Source of the DNA: Burkholderia pyrrocinia
GTDB lineage: Bacteria > Pseudomonadota > Gammaproteobacteria > Burkholderiales > Burkholderiaceae
DNA length: 64,000 nucleotides
Direction: 5' to 3'
Assembly (NCBI RefSeq): GCF_001028665.1
Contig: NZ_CP011504.1
Span: 682,001 to 746,000, forward strand
Shown: positions 60,910 through 64,000 of the stretch, piece by piece
Layout of the letters: every line of letters begins with the position of its first letter
Position numbering within the stretch: position 1 is the stretch's first letter
Notes under the pieces: generated by a model
Databases searched by the model: none
Seen by the model: the letters and a program-made list of their open reading frames with translations, nothing else
Told to the model about the DNA's origin: nothing
Position numbers and translations under genes: made by a program

Positions 60910-61284
60910 ATGAAAACGAGTGCGACAGGATGTTCCGTTGAAGAAGCGATGCGCGTGCTCGGCGGCCGCTGGCGGCTACTGCTGGTGTCGTACCTGCTCG
61001 ACGGGCCGCGACGCTTCAGCGACCTGCGCCGCGACATGCCGGGCATCTCGCAGCGCATGCTGACGCTCGACCTGCGCGCGCTCGAAGACGCGGGGCTCGT
61101 GCGACGGACCGTCTATCCGGAAGTGCCGGTGCGGGTCGAGTACGATCTGACCGCGGACGGCGACCGGCTGCGGCCGGTGGTCGACGTGATGCGCGAATTC
61201 GGGCTGTGGCTGAAGGCGCGCGATGCCGATGCGTCGTGCGATAGCGGCACGACGCCCGCAGCGGCGATAGAAACAACCCGATAA
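60910..61284 (+). CDS. HxlR-family transcriptional regulator
   Basis: 124 aa winged-helix protein with HxlR core CSVEEAMRVLGGRWRLLLVSYLLDGPRRFSDLRRDMPGISQRMLTLDLRALEDAGLVRRTVYPEVPVRVEYDLTADG. The Cys near residue 8 (CSVEEA) is in the place of the redox-sensing Cys of HypR-type members. Divergent from the GST gene, hence probably an electrophile- or quinone-responsive switch for it. Confidence 0.88.
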   Translation: MKTSATGCSVEEAMRVLGGRWRLLLVSYLLDGPRRFSDLRRDMPGISQRMLTLDLRALEDAGLVRRTVYPEVPVRVEYDLTADGDRLRPVVDVMREFGLWLKARDADASCDSGTTPAAAIETTR

Positions 61285-61317
61285 CCCCAGACAACCAATA
61301 CGCAGGAACCTACGTTC

Positions 61318-61686
61318 ATGGAACTTCACGCTACCGTCGGCGCAGCAACGTCCGACCTCGACGACGACGAAAGCTTCGCCAACATCTACTGTCACGACGC
61401 GGAGCAGGACTATTGCTTCGCACTGTCGCGCTTTCCGGACGACACGCTGATCGAAGTGATGGTGCGCGACCAGATCAACTGGCGCGTCAAGGATCTGTCG
61501 GTGCGCCTGACGGACGACACGATCGACGTCGAGATCGAACCGGGCGTCGCCGCGCGTCTCGACGGTCAAACGCGTTACGTGATCCATCTCGCACCCGGCC
61601 AGTACGATCCGGTCGCGCTGCGCGCCGCGCTGAAGGAGATCTTTGTCGGCAAGAATGGTTATCGCGACGACAGCACACGCGGCTAG
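61318..61686 (+). CDS. Hypothetical protein, 122 aa
   Basis: Soluble, acidic protein with no signal peptide. The pattern DYCFALSRFPDDTLIEVMVRDQINWRVKDLSVRLTDDTIDVEIEPGVAARLDGQTRYVIHLAPGQYDPVALRAALKEIF looks like an all-beta domain followed by a helix and a conserved-looking end. ATG 61318 is preceded by AGGAACCTACGTTC, weak. It follows the HxlR gene by 33 bp, so may be in one transcript. No recognised family. Confidence 0.65.
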   Translation: MELHATVGAATSDLDDDESFANIYCHDAEQDYCFALSRFPDDTLIEVMVRDQINWRVKDLSVRLTDDTIDVEIEPGVAARLDGQTRYVIHLAPGQYDPVALRAALKEIFVGKNGYRDDSTRG

Positions 61687-61734
61687 CCGTTCGCGCGCAC
61701 GCCCATTCTCGATCTTTCGTTCCGACGCCCGCTC

Positions 61735-62601
61735 ATGACGCGCTCCCTCCGATTCCGACCGTTTCCGCGCGTCGCCGCGCTGCTGCTCGCCGCGTGCGCA
61801 TCGGCGACCCCCGCCGCACACGCGGCCAAACCGCTGCTCACGTTCAAGGTCGACGACACCGTCACGGCCCGCGTCGAGCGCGCCGACAGCGCGCGCCTCA
61901 CGGTCCGCTTCCTGCCGAGCGGGAAAACGCAGACGCTCGACGTCACCGCCGCCGACGAGGAAGGCCACTACCACCTCGCAACGGACGACTACAACTTCGA
62001 CGGCCACCGCGATCTCGCGCTGCACGCGATGTTAGGCATGGTCAACGAAAGCTACGGCATCTACCTGTACAACGCCGCGCGCCAGCAGTTCGAGCCGCTG
62101 CACATGCCGGCGAGCAACATGCCGCACGGCAACTGCGACGACCTGATCAACGTCGAAGCGAAGCCGAAGGAGCGCACGCTGTACAGCTCGTGCCGCGGCG
62201 GCCCGATCTGGTACACCGATGCGTACCGCTTCGACGCCAGCGGCAGGATGTTTCTGTACCAGTCCAGCGAAGCGATACCGGACGACTTGCGCACACTGCT
62301 CGACGACGACAACGGCCCGTCGTCGATGCTGCTGACCTACGACGAGCACGGCAAGCGCGTGTCGCGCCGCCCGCAGGCGTATGGCGGCGGCAAGGTCACG
62401 TTCAAGGTGCGCGCGGCGGCACGCCTGCCGCTGCACGACCTGGCGACCGACGCGCCCACGCGCCGCTACGTCGTCGCGGGCGACACGCTCGAACTGGTCG
62501 ACGCGACTGCCGACTTCCGGTGGCTGAAGGTTATCTATCGCAATCCGCGCGCAGGCGCCGTGACGGGCTGGATCAGCGCGAAGGACGCGATAGCCGACTG
62601 A
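61735..62601 (+). CDS. Exported protein with FG-GAP-like motif, 288 aa
   Basis: Signal peptide RSLRFRPFPRVAALLLAACASATPAAHA: it has LLLAAC, a possible lipobox at C19, but AHA is an equally good type-I site. The central DDYNFDGHRDLALHAM resembles the Ca-binding FG-GAP/XAC2610-type element (DxNxDGxxDL). The C-terminal ~80 residues (ATRRYVVAGDTLELVDATADFRWLKVIY..GWISAKDAI) look like a bacterial SH3-like domain. Role at the cell envelope is not known. Confidence 0.7.
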   Translation: MTRSLRFRPFPRVAALLLAACASATPAAHAAKPLLTFKVDDTVTARVERADSARLTVRFLPSGKTQTLDVTAADEEGHYHLATDDYNFDGHRDLALHAMLGMVNESYGIYLYNAARQQFEPLHMPASNMPHGNCDDLINVEAKPKERTLYSSCRGGPIWYTDAYRFDASGRMFLYQSSEAIPDDLRTLLDDDNGPSSMLLTYDEHGKRVSRRPQAYGGGKVTFKVRAAARLPLHDLATDAPTRRYVVAGDTLELVDATADFRWLKVIYRNPRAGAVTGWISAKDAIAD

Positions 62602-62614
62602 CAGGGAGCAATTT

Positions 62615-62633
62615 GTTGCCCTCAGCGGGCAAC
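62615..62633. terminator. Hairpin GTTGCCC/GGGCAAC in convergent gap
   Basis: Perfect 7-bp stem with five-base loop TCAGC, 13 bp after the SH3-like gene and 98 bp from the end of the opposing peptidase gene. No T-run. Confidence 0.45.
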
Positions 62634-62730
62634 CCGAGGACTCCGATAGATCGGTCACGACAGCAGTGACACGAACAGGTCGAGCTGTTGAGGCACACGC
62701 GTGCCGCCCTGCTTACCCGTCGCTTGCGTA

Positions 62731-63813
62731 TCAGAACCGCTGGAACCCGTCGCGCGCGAGGTCGTGCGGATTACCGGCCACGTAGTCGAGCGCGCACGCA
62801 TCGGTATCGATGCCGACGGTCAGCAGCGTTTCCCAGCGCTCGGTGTCGGGCATCGACAGGTCCGGATGGAAACACACGACGGCCTCGTCGCCCGCCGCGC
62901 CGCACATCGCGGCCGCGCGCTCGCGCACGTCGGCGCTCGTCATGCCTTTCACGACATCGTTCAGGTGCGCGAAGCGCTCGCGCGTCGTCGAGCTGTCGGG
63001 CATGCACTCGCCACCGCTCAACGCAAGATCGAGGAAATGGTTCGTATGCAGCAGCCAGCCGTCCGGACGCGGCACGACCACACCCACGCCCGACGGGCTC
63101 AGCTCGATGCTCGCGGCGCGCGGGTTCGCGTCATGCCGCGTGAACACGGTCAGCACCGTCGACGCGCTCACGCGCGCAGTGCTGGCGAGTTCGATCGCCT
63201 CCTGCACCGTCGTCGCGTCTTCGAGCAGGCGCCGTGCGATCGCATGCACGGGTACGCCGGCGCTGTCGTTGTCGCTCGCGTGGTGCAGGATGTTGAAATG
63301 CAGCCCGAGCCCCGCGCTGTTCACGCCGAGCTTCGCCAGCATCCCGAATTCGGAGAACAGCTTGACGGTACGGCCGTGCGGCGTGTCGAACTGCATCAGC
63401 AGCCCCTGCGGCGCGAGGCTGTCGTGCCAGTCCCACGTCTGCAGCGTGCGCGGCGCGTGCGGGCCGGCCGGCGCGTAGACGGTCGTCGAGCATTCGCCTT
63501 CGGCCGACGCGGGCGCGGTGGCGAGAATCTCGGTGCGCGCGTTCAGGCACGCGAGCTGCCAGCGCGGCAGGTCGACGCCATCGGCGATCGCTTCGACTTC
63601 GGCGGCCAGGCGCGGGCACCATGCGTCGAGCGCGGCAAGGCTCGCTTCGCCGATCTCCCGTGCGCGCTGCGGATCGATGCCGAGCTTCGGAAAGAACGCG
63701 AGATACAGCGCGACCGTCTCGCGAATCCCCGGCGCGAAGCGTTCGCCGATCAGGCGGCCTCTCGCGCGCGGATCGGTGATGTCGGTCACGAAGGTGTGCA
63801 GCTTCAAGGTCAA
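62731..63813 (-). CDS. C45-family peptidase (acyl-CoA:6-APA acyltransferase-like)
   Basis: 360 aa Ntn-hydrolase. The candidate nucleophile is C108 in SAEGECSTTVYAPAG, where family members cleave themselves. QTWDWHDSLAPQGLL, NSAGLGLHFNILHH, PVHAIARRLLEDATTVQEAIEL and DGWLLHTNHFLD are standard C45 blocks. Bacterial members hydrolyse or transfer acyl groups of amides and often lie near siderophore or lactone genes, but none are here. It is preceded upstream by an outer-membrane protein gene in the same direction, 81 bp away. Confidence 0.85.
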   Translation of the reverse strand: MTLKLHTFVTDITDPRARGRLIGERFAPGIRETVALYLAFFPKLGIDPQRAREIGEASLAALDAWCPRLAAEVEAIADGVDLPRWQLACLNARTEILATAPASAEGECSTTVYAPAGPHAPRTLQTWDWHDSLAPQGLLMQFDTPHGRTVKLFSEFGMLAKLGVNSAGLGLHFNILHHASDNDSAGVPVHAIARRLLEDATTVQEAIELASTARVSASTVLTVFTRHDANPRAASIELSPSGVGVVVPRPDGWLLHTNHFLDLALSGGECMPDSSTTRERFAHLNDVVKGMTSADVRERAAAMCGAAGDEAVVCFHPDLSMPDTERWETLLTVGIDTDACALDYVAGNPHDLARDGFQRF

Positions 63814-63894
63814 TTCTCCTGGGTTGAATGAGGTCCGGGCCCGCGCGGCCCGGCGTGCGGTGTGTAGTGCGAAAGAATCGGCACGCGCCGGCCG

Positions 63895-64000
63895 TCAGAA
63901 CGAGTAGATGAACTGCATCCCGGCCAGGTCGTTGCTGCGCGCGTACGTGCCGTTGCTCTTCAGGAACACCGGATGGTTCGCCGCGTCGTGGCGGTATTCG
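63895..64000 (-). CDS. Outer-membrane beta-barrel protein, C-terminal fragment (cut by window end)
   Basis: The last 34 codons read EYRHDAANHPVFL, then KSNGTYARSNDLAGMQFIYSF and TGA at 63897-63895. A final amphipathic strand ending in Phe is the outer-membrane assembly signal. EYRHD and the NDL.GMQ.IYSF tail occur in porin-like barrels of Burkholderia. Too short to name the family. Confidence 0.6.
   Translation of the reverse strand, partial: EYRHDAANHPVFLKSNGTYARSNDLAGMQFIYSF

Noticed and set aside
1..64000. CRISPR arrays, tRNA or rRNA genes
   Set aside because: No spaced direct repeats, cloverleaf sequences or rRNA stretches were noticed by eye; a tRNAscan-type search was not possible.

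Overview
The window is GC-rich, densely coded DNA of a Burkholderia-type betaproteobacterium. The signs are high third-position GC, DUF4148 and DUF1330 proteins, an OmpC-type betaproteobacterial porin, several LysR, AraC and HxlR regulators, and a large metal-resistance block. I cannot name the species from sequence alone. No rRNA, tRNA, CRISPR array or replication origin was recognised. The first ~2.3 kb differs in base and codon use and looks like accessory DNA: the end of a RidA-like gene, a stub of an IS30-type transposase and three poorly characterised small genes. It ends in an array of three GTTCA-N8-TGAAC dyads with no evident target gene.

2.4-14.9 kb is chromosomal: DUF1330 and Sel1-repeat proteins; a hexuronate regulon (uronate dehydrogenase, LacI regulator, ExuT-like MFS carrier) with matching AAAACGTT operators; an alkylation-repair pair (Ada-AraC-AlkA fusion overlapping ogt); an AraC regulator; panB; an AsnC/Lrp regulator divergent from a complete glmS; and an exported protein.

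15.1-24.6 kb is a hydroquinone/hydroxyquinol catabolic cluster read leftward: MFS carrier, LysR regulator, both subunits of a two-subunit hydroquinone 1,2-dioxygenase, 4-hydroxymuconic semialdehyde dehydrogenase, maleylacetate reductase, intradiol hydroxyquinol 1,2-dioxygenase, a YCII protein, a Rieske ferredoxin and a porin. Together they take hydroquinone or hydroxyquinol to maleylacetate and on to beta-ketoadipate. The same 17-bp ATT-N11-AAT dyad lies upstream of both the dioxygenase genes and the carrier.

25-41 kb is mixed: a cysteine desulfurase fused to a C-terminal DUF442 rhodanese/phosphatase-like domain, an XRE regulator, an MDR oxidoreductase, an APC permease, a LuxR regulator behind overlapping dyads, an SDR plus aldonolactone-oxidase-type flavoenzyme with a divergent AraC regulator, a lipoprotein S10 peptidase and a secreted ExeM-type nuclease.

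41.2-60.1 kb is a metal homeostasis island. A leftward cop operon (small His-rich exported protein, TolC-type lipoprotein, multicopper oxidase, CusF-like protein, CopC, CopD) diverges from copRS-type two-component genes, with two 16-bp ATGAAAAT-type boxes between them. Next come an MFS carrier, a DUF1289 protein, a CDF exporter dmeF with an RcnR/DmeR sensor and two G-tract operators, then a cation/calcium exchanger behind a yybP-ykoY (manganese) riboswitch. A complete leftward cusCBAF efflux operon closes it, starting at a probably leaderless promoter. The free CusF-like proteins carry Met where E. coli CusF has the copper-capping Trp; the CusF-like tail of CusB keeps Trp. The last 4 kb holds a GST with divergent HxlR regulator, two hypothetical proteins, a C45-family peptidase and the end of an outer-membrane protein gene.
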